The notes: generated by a model from the sequence alone, not told the origin. DNA of 64,000 nt from Leptolyngbya sp. FACHB-8 (GCF_014695575.1 NZ_JACJOO010000059.1:1-64000), one strand, 5' to 3'. Shown: positions 36,700 through 46,075, counted from the stretch's first letter. Numbers and translations: made by a program.

Positions 36700-36822
36700 T
36701 CTGTAAAAATCACCAGCAGGTCTAGCACATTCCCTACAATTTGGTGGTGAAATAGAAGCAGGGCAAGGAAAAAGCGGCTTCCCTTACCGCCGTTTTCGCC
36801 TGCTTCGCACACCGCAGGGCAG

Positions 36823-38943
36823 ATGGGCATGGCACTGACGCGACGGGCATTTTTACAACGCACAGGCTGGGCGATCGCCACGTTGGGCCTCAGCCAGTCG
36901 AGTTTCTTTGCCCTGGGCGATCGCTATCAGCAAGCCCTGGCAGAACCTACCCGCCGTCAACGCGCCCTTCTGATTGGTATTAATCAATACCCCGAATCGG
37001 TATGCGACTTTGCTCCTATTAAAGGAACGGCCCTGGCCGGATGCATCACCGATGTGGAATTGCAACGAGAGCTGCTGATTCATCGGTTTGGTTTTGCAGC
37101 CACGGATATTCTCACCCTGACTGACGAAGCTGCCACCCGTCGGAGCATTGAAGATGCATTTCAGGCCCACCTGATGGCAGCGCAGCCCAACGAGCGGGTA
37201 CTGTTTCACTTCAGTGGTTTGGGTAGCCAGGTGCGCTCCCTGGAAACCAACCTGACTTTTCAAACGCTCGTGCCCATTGATGGCACGTTGCCAACAGAAG
37301 ACCATCCCACCTTCAATGATGTACGGTTGGCAACTCTGCGGGCGCTGTTGCGATCGCTTCCTACCCAGCAGGTCACGACCGTCATTGATGCAGCGTTTCT
37401 TCAACGCAGTACACCTTTGCAGGGTAATTTTCGAGTGCGATCGCGCCCCAGCACCCCCAGCGGTCGCCTCAACCCTGCTGAACAAGAACTTCAGGAGCAG
37501 CTGGCAAAAGCCGCCACCAAAACGATTAACCAAACCATTCCTGGCCTGTATCTAGGAGCAGCCGAAACCGGGCAACCCGCCCTGGAAGGCCAGTGGAGCG
37601 GCTTCAGCGCAGGCCTACTAACCTACGCCCTGACCCAATACCTGTGGGAAGCTACCCCACCGAAAACCATTCAAATTTTCTTTCCTTCCCTGGTCAGCCG
37701 TATCCACCAAACCGTTGACAACCTGCAAACTCCGGTACTGGAAGCGGGATCATCGGTGGAGAGCATTTATTCCCTCCCTCCTGCTTTACCCGAAAGCCAA
37801 GGGGCCGTGTGGGAACAGGGCACCGATGGTAGTGTCGAGGTGTGGTTAGGAGGAGTACCGCCCCGTGTGCTGGAGTGCTATGGAGAAGGCTCCGTTCTTC
37901 TAGCGGGAAGCGGAGAGCAAGCCGTACCCCTGGTGGGGCGATCGCGCACCGGGCTCCTTCTGAAAGCCGATGTTCTAGATCCCACCCCGATCAACACTCC
38001 GGAACTAGTCGGCCAACCAGTTCGAGAATCCATGCGGCTCATTTCCCGCAATCTGGGGCTGACCATTGCACTGGACCCATCCCTGGAGCGGATTGAACGC
38101 GTCGATGCCACCAGTGCCTTTGCGGCTGCCAAGGTAACGGTAGTCGCGGCTGGCGAGCAAACCGCCGACTTACTGTTTGGCAAGGTAAAAGCTACCACCC
38201 TGACGGCTTCCAGCGACATATCGGCGACCCCAGCTTTGCCCAAAAGTTATGGATTGTTTTATCCCCCCCGTTTAGCCGTACCGGGCACCATCGCCACCGC
38301 AGATGAAGCGGTCAAAACGGCTGTGACTCGGCTGACCGCCAAATTGCCCCGGCTGCTGGCGATGAAATACCTCAGCCTGACGGAAAATGCCACCACGTCT
38401 CGTCTGGCCCTGCGAGCAACGCTGGAACCGACGGAGACGAACTCACAGGCGATCGCCCAACTCAGTACCCCCTCTGCGGCGTCAGATAGGCCACCCTCGC
38501 TAGGGCTGGCACTCCCCACCGTGGCATCTGGCACGGCTCTGCAATGCCGCGTCCAAAACCTGGGCCAGGTTCCCCTCTACTTACTCTGGGTCACCCTGCC
38601 GCAGATGAACCGACCCCTGAGCATCGCCCTACTACCCGACACCGTAGCGGATGCACCGATGGTGGCGATCGCCCCCGGCACATCCCGTTCCCTTCCCATT
38701 ACCCCTCTCAACAGCGGCCTGGTGGATCTATTCCTGATCGCCAGCCGCAACCCCTTCCCTCAAACCACAGCCCTTATTCAGAGCCAGCAGGAGACCGAAG
38801 GAAACAATACAGCCGTCCAAACCTCTCTGAGCCGAGTTCAAGCCATTCTGCAAGACCTCAGCAGCCCTCGTTCCCCTGAAGATGCTTATGCTCTGGATGT
38901 CAACCGCTGGGCCACCCTGCGGCTCCAGTATCGAGTCATTTAG
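36823..38943 (+). CDS. Tat-exported caspase-fold protein without catalytic dyad (pseudo-orthocaspase)
   Basis: 706 residues. A twin-arginine signal (LTRRAFLQRTGWAIATLGL) predicts folded export. Residues 45-260 form a peptidase C14 p20-like domain: ALLIGINQYP, CITDVELQRELL, VLFHFSGLGSQV, TLVPIDG and VTTVIDAAFLQ. The catalytic His of the normal SGHG motif is Leu133, and the catalytic Cys of the normal DxCHSG motif is Ala191, so it cannot be an ordinary cysteine peptidase. The remaining 450 residues form a long, mostly beta region with a DUF4384-like section (about 330-600). A scaffold or regulatory role is inferred. ATG at 36823; a second ATG two codons later is equally possible. Confidence 0.82.
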   Translation: MGMALTRRAFLQRTGWAIATLGLSQSSFFALGDRYQQALAEPTRRQRALLIGINQYPESVCDFAPIKGTALAGCITDVELQRELLIHRFGFAATDILTLTDEAATRRSIEDAFQAHLMAAQPNERVLFHFSGLGSQVRSLETNLTFQTLVPIDGTLPTEDHPTFNDVRLATLRALLRSLPTQQVTTVIDAAFLQRSTPLQGNFRVRSRPSTPSGRLNPAEQELQEQLAKAATKTINQTIPGLYLGAAETGQPALEGQWSGFSAGLLTYALTQYLWEATPPKTIQIFFPSLVSRIHQTVDNLQTPVLEAGSSVESIYSLPPALPESQGAVWEQGTDGSVEVWLGGVPPRVLECYGEGSVLLAGSGEQAVPLVGRSRTGLLLKADVLDPTPINTPELVGQPVRESMRLISRNLGLTIALDPSLERIERVDATSAFAAAKVTVVAAGEQTADLLFGKVKATTLTASSDISATPALPKSYGLFYPPRLAVPGTIATADEAVKTAVTRLTAKLPRLLAMKYLSLTENATTSRLALRATLEPTETNSQAIAQLSTPSAASDRPPSLGLALPTVASGTALQCRVQNLGQVPLYLLWVTLPQMNRPLSIALLPDTVADAPMVAIAPGTSRSLPITPLNSGLVDLFLIASRNPFPQTTALIQSQQETEGNNTAVQTSLSRVQAILQDLSSPRSPEDAYALDVNRWATLRLQYRVI

Positions 38944-38999
38944 ACCTGTGGATGGGATGTGGTGAAAGGGCACTCCACATCCCTTTCATCACACTCATA
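38944..38999. repeat. Degenerate family D hairpin at the gene end
   Basis: Directly follows the stop codon: GACCTGTGGATGGGATGTGG and imperfect complement around CCCTTTCATCACACTC. Its position suggests service as a terminator. Confidence 0.55.
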
Positions 39000-39032
39000 A
39001 GTTCCGCTCTCATTCAAAGCAAAATATAGCGA

Positions 39033-39126
39033 TATAGCGCTGTGCAAATGCGTTAAGTACAGCAGCGGTGATGCGGGGACGAAGTGCCCCGCATCACGGT
39101 ACTTAGTCAACGTGCATAGGGATATA
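39033..39126. repeat. Hairpin family C copy
   Basis: TATAGCGCTGTGCAAATGCG at the left, CAACGTGCATAGGGATATA at the right, and a GATGCGGGG/CCCCGCATC inner stem. It ends 15 bases before the stop codon of the minus-strand DUF4336 gene. Confidence 0.7.
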
Positions 39127-39140
39127 GAAGGCTTTGGATT

Positions 39141-40343
39141 TCACTCCAACACCGCAGGTGGCGTAATGCCCCGCTTATGCAGGACGGTATCCAGCTCTCG
39201 GAGTAACTCAAAATCCACATCTGGCAATCGCTCGCCTCGGCTTCCCTGGGGTTCCAAAAACCCAAAGGCTGCACAAAACTGTTCAGGCCCCGTCTCTATG
39301 GGAGCATCCAAATGGCAGGGAATAATCCGGTTAAAGTTCCACCGCGCTACTCGCTGCACCCAATCTAGCGTTTGTCGGGGAGCCCGATTGAGAATGAGCG
39401 TTTGCAAAATGGGGGCGACAAACAAGCGCCCATTCCCCCGCAATGCCTCGTAGGACTGCTGCCAGCCCGTCTTCCAACGGAAGGGGTAGAGCCCAAAGTA
39501 GGCTCTGCGAGAGCGATCGCCCACCCGCCAGGAATCCCGCAACGTCTCCCCCAACGGCACGGTCTTCAGTGCGCTGGGCCGGAAGTAGAAGGAGAACAAC
39601 GCAATTCGCTGCCATCCCTTTAAACGGTTCGTTGGCGTGTCTTGAACGGGCTCATCTGCTGCATCCCGAGCATGGAAGAGCAGTGGATAGGGATCGAGCT
39701 GGGTAATGGCAGGGGGGTGATCCGGTACAGAGACGACGGTATCCGTTACGAGGAGAGTGTGCGATCGCCGATGGAATAGCACCACCTCTTCAAACGGCCC
39801 TAACCCTAACGAAATCGGCCCCAAAATCTCGTAATCAAACTCATCAGCAAAGGGCACCTGGCTGGGATCTTCTGGCAGGCGTTGGGTGCGGTTTCCCGGC
39901 AATCCTAACCAGCTCAAGGGCAGATTCACCGGATAACTCCACTGGTGAGGCGCGACGTACACCTGAGCCGTGGGGAAACAACGCGCAAATGGCCCTACAA
40001 AAGCCTTGTGCTCAATCCCTGAGACGGTGGGCAGCAGGATGTATTTAACGGCTCCATAACGGGCTTCCAGCTCCCGCATCCAGCGAATACATTCGCGGGT
40101 AGGGGCGACCGGAGCATAGACGAGTAAACCACCGGCCTCCAGCCGTACCACCGTCATGCGGATGGGCACGGTCACATAAAAAATGCCCTGTACCTGGTCA
40201 AACGTCCAGATAGTATCTGGCACTACTTCCGTCCGGAGGGTGCGACGGCGGCCATAGGGATAAATAGGCACCGTAAACCAGAAGGGCCAGGCCCAATCTG
40301 CTGGGTTGTCATGACTCAACCAATCCGAACCAGCCTGCGTCAC
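39141..40343 (-). CDS. DUF4336 protein (metallo-beta-lactamase-like)
   Basis: A 400-residue protein with GTG start. Its middle (VTVPIRMTVVRLEAGGLLVYAPVAPT and VKYILLPTVSGIEHKAFVGPF) matches DUF4336, a family with a degenerate metallo-beta-lactamase-like fold, common in cyanobacteria and plants. His and Asp residues in HKAFVGPF, LLVTDTVV and IIPCHLDAP could be remaining metal ligands. Soluble; function unknown. It is monocistronic. Confidence 0.75.
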   Translation of the reverse strand: MTQAGSDWLSHDNPADWAWPFWFTVPIYPYGRRRTLRTEVVPDTIWTFDQVQGIFYVTVPIRMTVVRLEAGGLLVYAPVAPTRECIRWMRELEARYGAVKYILLPTVSGIEHKAFVGPFARCFPTAQVYVAPHQWSYPVNLPLSWLGLPGNRTQRLPEDPSQVPFADEFDYEILGPISLGLGPFEEVVLFHRRSHTLLVTDTVVSVPDHPPAITQLDPYPLLFHARDAADEPVQDTPTNRLKGWQRIALFSFYFRPSALKTVPLGETLRDSWRVGDRSRRAYFGLYPFRWKTGWQQSYEALRGNGRLFVAPILQTLILNRAPRQTLDWVQRVARWNFNRIIPCHLDAPIETGPEQFCAAFGFLEPQGSRGERLPDVDFELLRELDTVLHKRGITPPAVLE

Positions 40344-40826
40344 GCGTTCTCTTCCTTCTAAAACGGTCTACCGCTCGATCTGTGAATTCTAAAGGGGATA
40401 GGCCACTGAATTCAACAGCTTGCTTCTATGGAAGCACTCATCTTTTTATCCTATAGCGATCGCCTGACATGTGAGGGTCGAAGGGTTGAGCAGATGTTGT
40501 TGGGCTTTCTATCGGGGGGCGCAATTGTGGCGATCGCCCACTATATACCTTTTGAAAAAGGTGTAATCTAGCGGATTAGCGATAGCAGAAGGGGAAGTCA
40601 GGAGATATAGCACTGTGCCCGTTGATTAAGTACGGTGGTGTGGGGCACTTCATGCCCCACACCACCGTTTCTGTACTTAACGCACTTGCACAGCGCTATA
40701 GAGGATCGATATAGACCGCCCGCATTCTTCTCTTTCCACAAATTATTTCTCAACCAAAGACGGTTAGCCCATCGGGAAGGGAATACTAGAGCTACCTTGC
40801 CTGCCGCGCCTGGGCAAAATACTTCC
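40344..40826. other. Divergent intergenic region with family C element
   Basis: Separates DUF4336 and kinase copy 2. It holds the family C copy at 40606-40700. Frames running through this element are extensions of the kinase gene and not real N-termini. Confidence 0.5.
40606..40700. repeat. Hairpin family C copy
   Basis: TATAGCACTGTGCCC at the left, GCACAGCGCTATA at the right, inner perfect stem GGTGGTGTGGGGCA and complement with TTCA tip, and a small insertion (TTTCTG) in the right arm. Confidence 0.75.
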
Positions 40827-42311
40827 ATGACCTGTTGCCTTAACCCCCACTGCACGACGTTTCACAATCCAGATGATGCTCAATTTTGTCTGGGATGTGG
40901 CAAGCCATTAGTGCTACGGGGGCAGTATCGGGCCTTGAAACCTCTGGGACAAGGTGGATTTGGTCGGACGTTTTTGGCGATCGCTACCCACAAGAAAGGA
41001 CAATCGCCCTGCGTCATTAAGCAATTTTTCCCCGGCACGCAAGATACAGCAACCCGCAGCAAAGCCTCTCAACTTTTTTCCCAGGAGGCTCTGCGATTGG
41101 GGGGGCTGGGGCAGCATCCCCATATCCCTGATCTGCTGGCACACGTTGAGGAGGATGGGCAGCAGTATCTGATTCAGGAATTTATTGATGGGCCAACGCT
41201 AGGGGCCGTCCTGAAAGCCAAGGGGCCGTTAGAGCCCGGCAAGATTGTGCAAATTTTACGAGGGCTCCTGCCGGTGCTGGATTTTATTCATCAGCGGCAA
41301 GTGATCCATCGGGATATTAAACCCGAAAATATTTTGTATCGGAGAATGGCGACAGCAGGTGGCCCAGCGGGTCTTGTGCTGGTAGACTTTGGGGCGGCCA
41401 AGGTTGCAACCGCAACGGCCCTGGCTCGAACTGCAACGGCCATTGGCAGTGCCGGGTTTGTGGCCCCAGAACAGATGGGTGGACGACCTGTGTTTGCCAG
41501 CGACCTCTACAGCCTGGGAGTAACCTGTGTGCATCTGCTGACGGGAACTGACCCCTTCGGTCTTTTTTCCTATGGGGAAGACCGCTGGGTGTGGGCTGAG
41601 CAGGCACCCCAGACTGTGGATCCAGCTCTGGCTCAAATTTTGGATAAGATGATTGCCCGTCCTCTAACCCAACGCTATGGGTCTGCGGCTGAAGTAATGG
41701 CCGATCTGGAGCGAATGGTCAAAGCGCGGGCGATCGCACCCCAATCTCCCCTACCCCAAACCCTACCCTCCGACGTTGGCATCGACTACTCGGGTCTACA
41801 GGGTCTGCTGGAACAGGCTCAGTGGCACCGGGCCGATGCGGAGACCTGCCGCCTTATGCTTCAGGCTATGGGCCGTGCTGATGGGAGTTTCCTTACCTTC
41901 CAGGAGTTAGCTGAGTTACCCTGCACCGATTTACAAACCCTCGATCAGTTGTGGCTCACGTATAGCGAAGGCCATTTGGGATTTGGAGTACAGCTGCAAA
42001 TTTGGCAGCAGCAACCTGGGGGGCGATCGCCCCTGGAAACCTGGCAGAGCTTTTGTGAGCAATTGGGTTGGCTGCACTACGAGCACAGCCAGGTAGGACA
42101 GCGGCTCCTCGGCGGCAATGCTCAGTCTATCTGGCTATCCCAGGATGAGGTGTGGGGAAAAGTGTATGGTCGGGCGATCGCTGGCCTGAAGGGAGAAGTC
42201 CCCCCTGGCTTTTTGCCATTTTTTGGTAGCCTCTATCCAGGAAGTTCTCGAGGCGGCAGAATTTTTTTAGACCGCCTGGCATTTTGCCAAAATTCGGCCC
42301 TACACCGCTAG
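40827..42311 (+). CDS. Zinc-ribbon serine/threonine kinase with GUN4 domain (copy 2)
   Basis: 494 residues starting MTCCLNPHC (ATG 40827), chosen because the four-cysteine ribbon (Cys4, 9, 21, 24) follows directly, as in copy 1. The kinase domain has LGQGGFGRTFLA, CVIKQF, Asp163 in HRDIKPEN, LVDFGAAK and GFVAPEQM. The GUN4 domain starts near residue 312 (DVGIDYSGLQGLLEQAQWHRADAE). It is the same architecture as the gene 7.7 kb upstream, but the C-terminal tail is different (GFLPFFGSLYPGSS). A terminator follows at 42513. Confidence 0.9.
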   Translation: MTCCLNPHCTTFHNPDDAQFCLGCGKPLVLRGQYRALKPLGQGGFGRTFLAIATHKKGQSPCVIKQFFPGTQDTATRSKASQLFSQEALRLGGLGQHPHIPDLLAHVEEDGQQYLIQEFIDGPTLGAVLKAKGPLEPGKIVQILRGLLPVLDFIHQRQVIHRDIKPENILYRRMATAGGPAGLVLVDFGAAKVATATALARTATAIGSAGFVAPEQMGGRPVFASDLYSLGVTCVHLLTGTDPFGLFSYGEDRWVWAEQAPQTVDPALAQILDKMIARPLTQRYGSAAEVMADLERMVKARAIAPQSPLPQTLPSDVGIDYSGLQGLLEQAQWHRADAETCRLMLQAMGRADGSFLTFQELAELPCTDLQTLDQLWLTYSEGHLGFGVQLQIWQQQPGGRSPLETWQSFCEQLGWLHYEHSQVGQRLLGGNAQSIWLSQDEVWGKVYGRAIAGLKGEVPPGFLPFFGSLYPGSSRGGRIFLDRLAFCQNSALHR

Positions 42312-42512
42312 AGAGCAATCACACCAAACCGTAGGCTTTCATACCCCCACCGGGCATAGCTGCAAAACTTCACGTTTTGATACTAACTGAAAAATAGCTG
42401 TGATCAAGATCACCAAGAAACATGATCTAGATCCTGTTGGGTCGGTCCACACATCGGCATACTTAAAGAGACTCAACTCTAGCCGAGTCATCAACAGGGA
42501 ACACACAACTCT

Positions 42513-42548
42513 CCGGCAGCCTCTTTGAGACCTGTCGGATTTTTTTTG
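42513..42548 (+). terminator. Rho-independent terminator
   Basis: A CCGGCAG/CTGTCGG stem (one G-U pair) with a 12-base loop is followed by eight T, about 200 bases after the kinase copy 2 stop codon. Confidence 0.65.
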
Positions 42549-42675
42549 GCGGTAGAACGCAAGTCCGTTATATATTGCGTTCTTGTTATGGGCATAGTGG
42601 GTCAAACCCATTCTTAGAGGAATTTTGGGTTTCCGTAGAGGCTGCGAGCTCAAACCATGTTTTCTGATAGCCTTA

Positions 42676-42742
42676 GCCCGGTTAGGACATGAGACGCGAT
42701 TGAAGGCAATGCCTTCAATCGCGTCTCATGTCCTAACCGGGC
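42676..42742. repeat. Long perfect hairpin
   Basis: 32-bp perfect arms (42676-42707 and 42711-42742, loop AAT), beginning GCCCGGTTAGGACATGAGAC. It lies just past the minus-strand HAS-barrel gene and is a candidate terminator. Confidence 0.7.
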
Positions 42743-42786
42743 AATAACAACCGAGAGAAAGGCTTTGCTGCTCTCTCTACAAAAAC

Positions 42787-43392
42787 TTAGCGAATCGCAC
42801 CCAACGTATTTTTCCAGGACATTTCTCTAACCAGAATTTCCAAGGCCCGCTGGTCTGCCCCGGAAAAAAGATTACTATCAACTAATTCTTTAACAACCTG
42901 TTGTGCCAGAGAAGAAGCAAATAAGCCACCACAACGCAGCAGATGGCTGAAATAGGAAAACTGTGGGCGACCATCCTCACAGCAGTGGAAGCGATGCACT
43001 TCATCAGCGGTCATGGCACAAACGGGTGTATCGATGGGAACGATTACCCGAGGAATACCATGCGCCCCGCATTCAGTACTTCCTCGGGGCTCCATCCAGC
43101 CCACCAGCACCACTCCCAGGAGGGTTCGCGTCTCACGAATGAGGTCAGGGGTAAAAATGGGATCCGGCTCGCTGGACAGTCGTGGCCCGTTAGTAAGAAA
43201 AGCTGGGTTGAATAGTTGAGAGTTATAGATTAAACCGACAGCCCACAGGCGGCCGCTGGGGTCAATCAGCTTAACGAAGGTGCCAAAGCCGTAGTCATCA
43301 GGCTGGGGAGCATCGTTCATATCCCAGACATCATCGACTTGCACCACATAGTCACAATGGGAGTTAGATTTGACGACTTTTCCTAAGCGCAT
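42787..43392 (-). CDS. HAS-barrel domain protein
   Basis: A 201-residue protein opening with MRLGKVVKSNSHCDYVVQVDD, followed by GTFVKLIDPSGRLWAVGLIYNS: the small beta barrel found at the N-terminus of HerA-type ATPases and of ATP synthase (HAS barrel). The ATPase core is absent. The C-terminal part is helical (LAQQVVKELVDSNLFSG). It occurs in cyanobacteria as a stand-alone protein of unknown function; an adaptor role is possible. Transcribed alone toward lower coordinates. Confidence 0.72.
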   Translation of the reverse strand: MRLGKVVKSNSHCDYVVQVDDVWDMNDAPQPDDYGFGTFVKLIDPSGRLWAVGLIYNSQLFNPAFLTNGPRLSSEPDPIFTPDLIRETRTLLGVVLVGWMEPRGSTECGAHGIPRVIVPIDTPVCAMTADEVHRFHCCEDGRPQFSYFSHLLRCGGLFASSLAQQVVKELVDSNLFSGADQRALEILVREMSWKNTLGAIR

Positions 43393-43795
43393 AACTCCGT
43401 CTCCTCAACAAATTGACTCACTGATGCTTTTGTCACCGTTGCCCGGGTATACATCGGCCCGGCCCAATTGAAGGGACTCCCTTCAAAGAACCTTTTCTGG
43501 GTCATTGTGGTTGTATCATGCCCGAATTTTACCGCTAGAAGGAACAGATGTTCTTAAAGAATTCAGGACTTACGCATTGAAGTTGTAGGTGGGGTGCTTT
43601 GTCCCCCCCTACAACTTAAATGCTCTAGATATAGCGGACTTGCGTAAGTCCTGAAATTTATAGAACTATGGGCTGAAATAGAGAGTGCGCGGCACACAGT
43701 ACCGCGCACTCTCTATATTTGGGTTTTATAGGGACTCAACTTTCGTTGAGAATAGCTAGGATCGAAAGGACTCATGAAAAATTGGAGATTGAGCC
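43393..43795. other. Gene-free stretch between HAS-barrel gene and apcD
   Basis: Besides the composite palindrome it contains a hairpin at 43681-43713 (GAGAGTGCGCGG and complement) downstream of apcD, which could terminate apcD. Confidence 0.5.
43562..43655. repeat. Composite palindrome with TTCAGGACTTACGCA ends
   Basis: 15-bp terminal inverted repeats (43562-43576 and 43641-43655) enclose an inner hairpin (AAGTTGTAGGTGGGG and imperfect complement). The end motif GGACTTACGCA is, from memory, frequent at the ends of cyanobacterial insertion elements and MITEs. A decayed end of the same kind (TAGCGGACTTGTGTCACTCC) appears at 51171-51190. Confidence 0.65.
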
Positions 43796-44281
43796 TTACG
43801 ACATCGCTTGAATGATGAAATCGAAGTAGGGCGCTGCTGCTTCTGCATCACTATCAGCGAGCAGAGACAGGGACGCCTTCTTGAGGCAGCGAATTGCTTC
43901 TGCCATGCCAGGAACGGGTACACCGAGAGAGTTGTACATCTCACGGACACCCACTAGACCAATGCTTTCGATGGGCTCCTTGTCACCCGACAGCACGCCA
44001 TAGGTTACCAGGCGCAGGTACCAGCCAAAGTCGCGGAGGCACTGGTTACGCTGCTTGTCACCGTAGGCGTTACCACCAGGGGCGATAAAGTCAGGGCGTT
44101 TCTGCCACAGTTGCTTGCTAGCTTCTTGAACAATTTTCTTTTCGTTATCAGCCAGCGTCGAGGCGATCCGCGTGCGCTGTTCGCCTGTCTTAAAGAAGTC
44201 TGCAATGTTTTTCAGTTCTCCGCTGCTGGGGTAGCGAAGTTCGTCATCGGCGCTGAGAATAACCTGGCTAACTACACTCAT
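43796..44281 (-). CDS. apcD: Allophycocyanin alpha-B subunit
   Basis: 161 residues from ATG 44281 ([19 protein letters not shown]); an upstream in-frame start would add 11 atypical residues. The chromophore cysteine is Cys81 in [13 protein letters not shown], and NAYGDKQ precedes it as in all allophycocyanins. The N-terminal [19 protein letters not shown] and [13 protein letters not shown] patterns identify the alpha-B type rather than ApcA. It acts as a terminal emitter in the phycobilisome core, passing energy mainly to photosystem I. As is usual for apcD, it is away from the apcABC operon. Confidence 0.95.
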   Translation of the reverse strand: MSVVSQVILSADDELRYPSSGELKNIADFFKTGEQRTRIASTLADNEKKIVQEASKQLWQKRPDFIAPGGNAYGDKQRNQCLRDFGWYLRLVTYGVLSGDKEPIESIGLVGVREMYNSLGVPVPGMAEAIRCLKKASLSLLADSDAEAAAPYFDFIIQAMS

Positions 44282-44360
44282 AATTAAGGCGATGATTTGA
44301 GAGCGGCAATTCAATATCGTCCTGTATTTTAACGACTTGAGGGCCTATAAGAAAAGTATT

Positions 44361-45773
44361 ATGGAATCGCAACATTCCTTTATAAAAGCGGATAGCCCTG
44401 ACCTATGGCAGCAGGGCTCGCTCCTGGAAATCACAATTACCGGCCTCAACCATGATGGAGCCGGGGTAGGTCGTTGGGAAAATCGTGTGGTATTTGTGCC
44501 TGAGACGGTGGTAGGCGATCGCATCCAAACCCGCCTGGTCCACGTCAAACCCACCTTTGCCCATGGCAAACTGCACGAATTGCTGGAAGAGTCGCCCCAT
44601 CGCATTCGCCCCCGCTGCATTGTGGCCGACAAGTGTGGCGGCTGCCAGTGGCAACACATCGACTATGCCTTCCAGCAGGAGACCAAGCGGACTCAAATCA
44701 TTCAGGATCTAGAACGCATTGGTGGATTTTCCAATCCTCCCGTGAACCCGCTGCTCCCACTGCCGCCCGATCGTGATGCCGACCTGAATTACCGTAACAA
44801 GGCAACGTATCCCCTGGGCCTTTCTACTCAAGGGCACTTTCAGGCAGGCTACTACCGGAAGGGCAGCCATCACATCGTCAATCTGAACCAATGCCCTATT
44901 CAAGATAATCGGCTGGATCCACTATTGGCAGAGGTGAAGCAGGATCTTCAAGAACGGGGCTGGAGTGTTTACGACGAGGACAAACACCAGGGTACGCTGC
45001 GCCACCTGGGACTTCGCATTGGACGGCGCACCGGAGAGATGCTGCTCACCCTGGTCGCCAAAGACGATCGCCTGCCCGGTTTAGCTGAACAGGCGGCTGC
45101 CTGGCGCGATCGATATCCCAACCTGGTAGGGATACTGCTCAACGTCAATCCTCGCCGGACCAATGCAATTTTTGGCCCAGAAACCCGCCTCATCGAGGGG
45201 CAGCCCTATTTGAATGAGACCTTCTCAGGGTTAACCTTCCGGGTGCATCCAACGACCTTCTTTCAAGTGAATACCGAGCAGGCGGAGGCTCTGGTGCAGG
45301 TAGTGATGGATGAGTTGCAACTACAGGGAACAGAACGGGTCGTAGATGCTTACTGTGGAATTGGCACGATGACCTTGCCGATCGCTCAGAAGGTGGGGGA
45401 GGCGATCGCCCTCGAAATTCAACCCGAAGCCATTGACCAGGCTCGCCTTAATGCGGAAGCTAACAACATCAGTAACGTCACATTCCATGTGGGAGCCGTA
45501 GAAAAGCTTTTGCCAACCCTGGATGTGAAACCCGACATTGTGCTGCTAGATCCTCCGCGCAAAGGCTGCGATAGTGCCGTCCTGGAGACATTACGTCGTT
45601 TGCAGCCCGAACGCATCGCCTATGTCAGTTGCAACCCTTCTACCTTAGCCCGCGATCTGAAAGTGCTGTGCACGGATGGACTCTATCAACTTACTCGTGT
45701 CCAGCCTGCCGATTTCTTCCCACAAACGACTCATGTGGAATGTGCTGCGTTTCTGCAACGCATGCCTCGGTAG
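44361..45773 (+). CDS. rlmD: 23S rRNA (uracil-5-)-methyltransferase RlmD-type
   Basis: 470 residues (ATG 44361; an upstream TTG would add eight). An N-terminal TRAM domain (GSLLEITITGLNHDGAGVGRW) is followed by the [4Fe-4S] cysteines (RPRCIVADKCGGCQWQ and LNQCPIQ) and a SAM methyltransferase domain (VVDAYCGIGTMTLPIA, LLDPPRKGC). The catalytic cysteine lies in YVSCNPSTLARDL. It methylates a uridine of 23S rRNA; the exact position cannot be told from sequence. Divergent from apcD across 80 bases, so promoters must be very close. Confidence 0.92.
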   Translation: MESQHSFIKADSPDLWQQGSLLEITITGLNHDGAGVGRWENRVVFVPETVVGDRIQTRLVHVKPTFAHGKLHELLEESPHRIRPRCIVADKCGGCQWQHIDYAFQQETKRTQIIQDLERIGGFSNPPVNPLLPLPPDRDADLNYRNKATYPLGLSTQGHFQAGYYRKGSHHIVNLNQCPIQDNRLDPLLAEVKQDLQERGWSVYDEDKHQGTLRHLGLRIGRRTGEMLLTLVAKDDRLPGLAEQAAAWRDRYPNLVGILLNVNPRRTNAIFGPETRLIEGQPYLNETFSGLTFRVHPTTFFQVNTEQAEALVQVVMDELQLQGTERVVDAYCGIGTMTLPIAQKVGEAIALEIQPEAIDQARLNAEANNISNVTFHVGAVEKLLPTLDVKPDIVLLDPPRKGCDSAVLETLRRLQPERIAYVSCNPSTLARDLKVLCTDGLYQLTRVQPADFFPQTTHVECAAFLQRMPR

Positions 45774-45842
45774 TGACGAGTTGGGATCGCTTCACGCTCT
45801 CAAGTTTCTCAATTAGAGCGAGCTTGGAAACTCTTTGAAAGG

Positions 45843-46000
45843 ATTGTTTTTTATGTGCTTGGCCCAAGTACAGGTCAAGAAATGAAAACCCTTCTCAAAG
45901 CCATAGTTTTTTCCGTTGCAGCGGTAAATCTATTGAACGAGAAACTTCCAGTTTTGAGAAGGGTTCTCTCCCGTCCTAAGGTGCTCTGCATACAAAAAAG
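45843..46000. repeat. Palindrome interrupted by a segment with inverted ends
   Basis: TTTTTTATGTGCT at the left and GTGCTCTGCATACAAAAAAG at the right look like the halves of the small hairpin type seen at 35777 and 63456. Between them lies about 110 bp carrying GAAAACCCTTCTCAAA and, inverted, TTTTGAGAAGGGTT. GTGCT is present at both junctions and could be a short target duplication. Confidence 0.45.
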
Positions 46001-46011
46001 TCATATTTCAA

Positions 46012-46075
46012 ACGTGTGGATGGGGTGTGAGAAAGGGACACGAAATGTTCCCTTTCTCACACCCCATCCACACGT
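46012..46075. repeat. Hairpin family D copy
   Basis: Perfect 27-bp arms (ACGTGTGGATGGGGTGTGAG... and complement) around a CACGAAATGT tip. Confidence 0.75.

Larger units (their letters stand above)
42312..42786. other. Gene-free stretch
   Basis: It contains the terminator at 42513 and the long hairpin at 42676-42742. Nothing else recognised. Confidence 0.5.

Noticed and set aside
42787-43392. HerA-type ATPase
   Set aside because: Only the HAS-barrel part is present; Walker motifs are missing.
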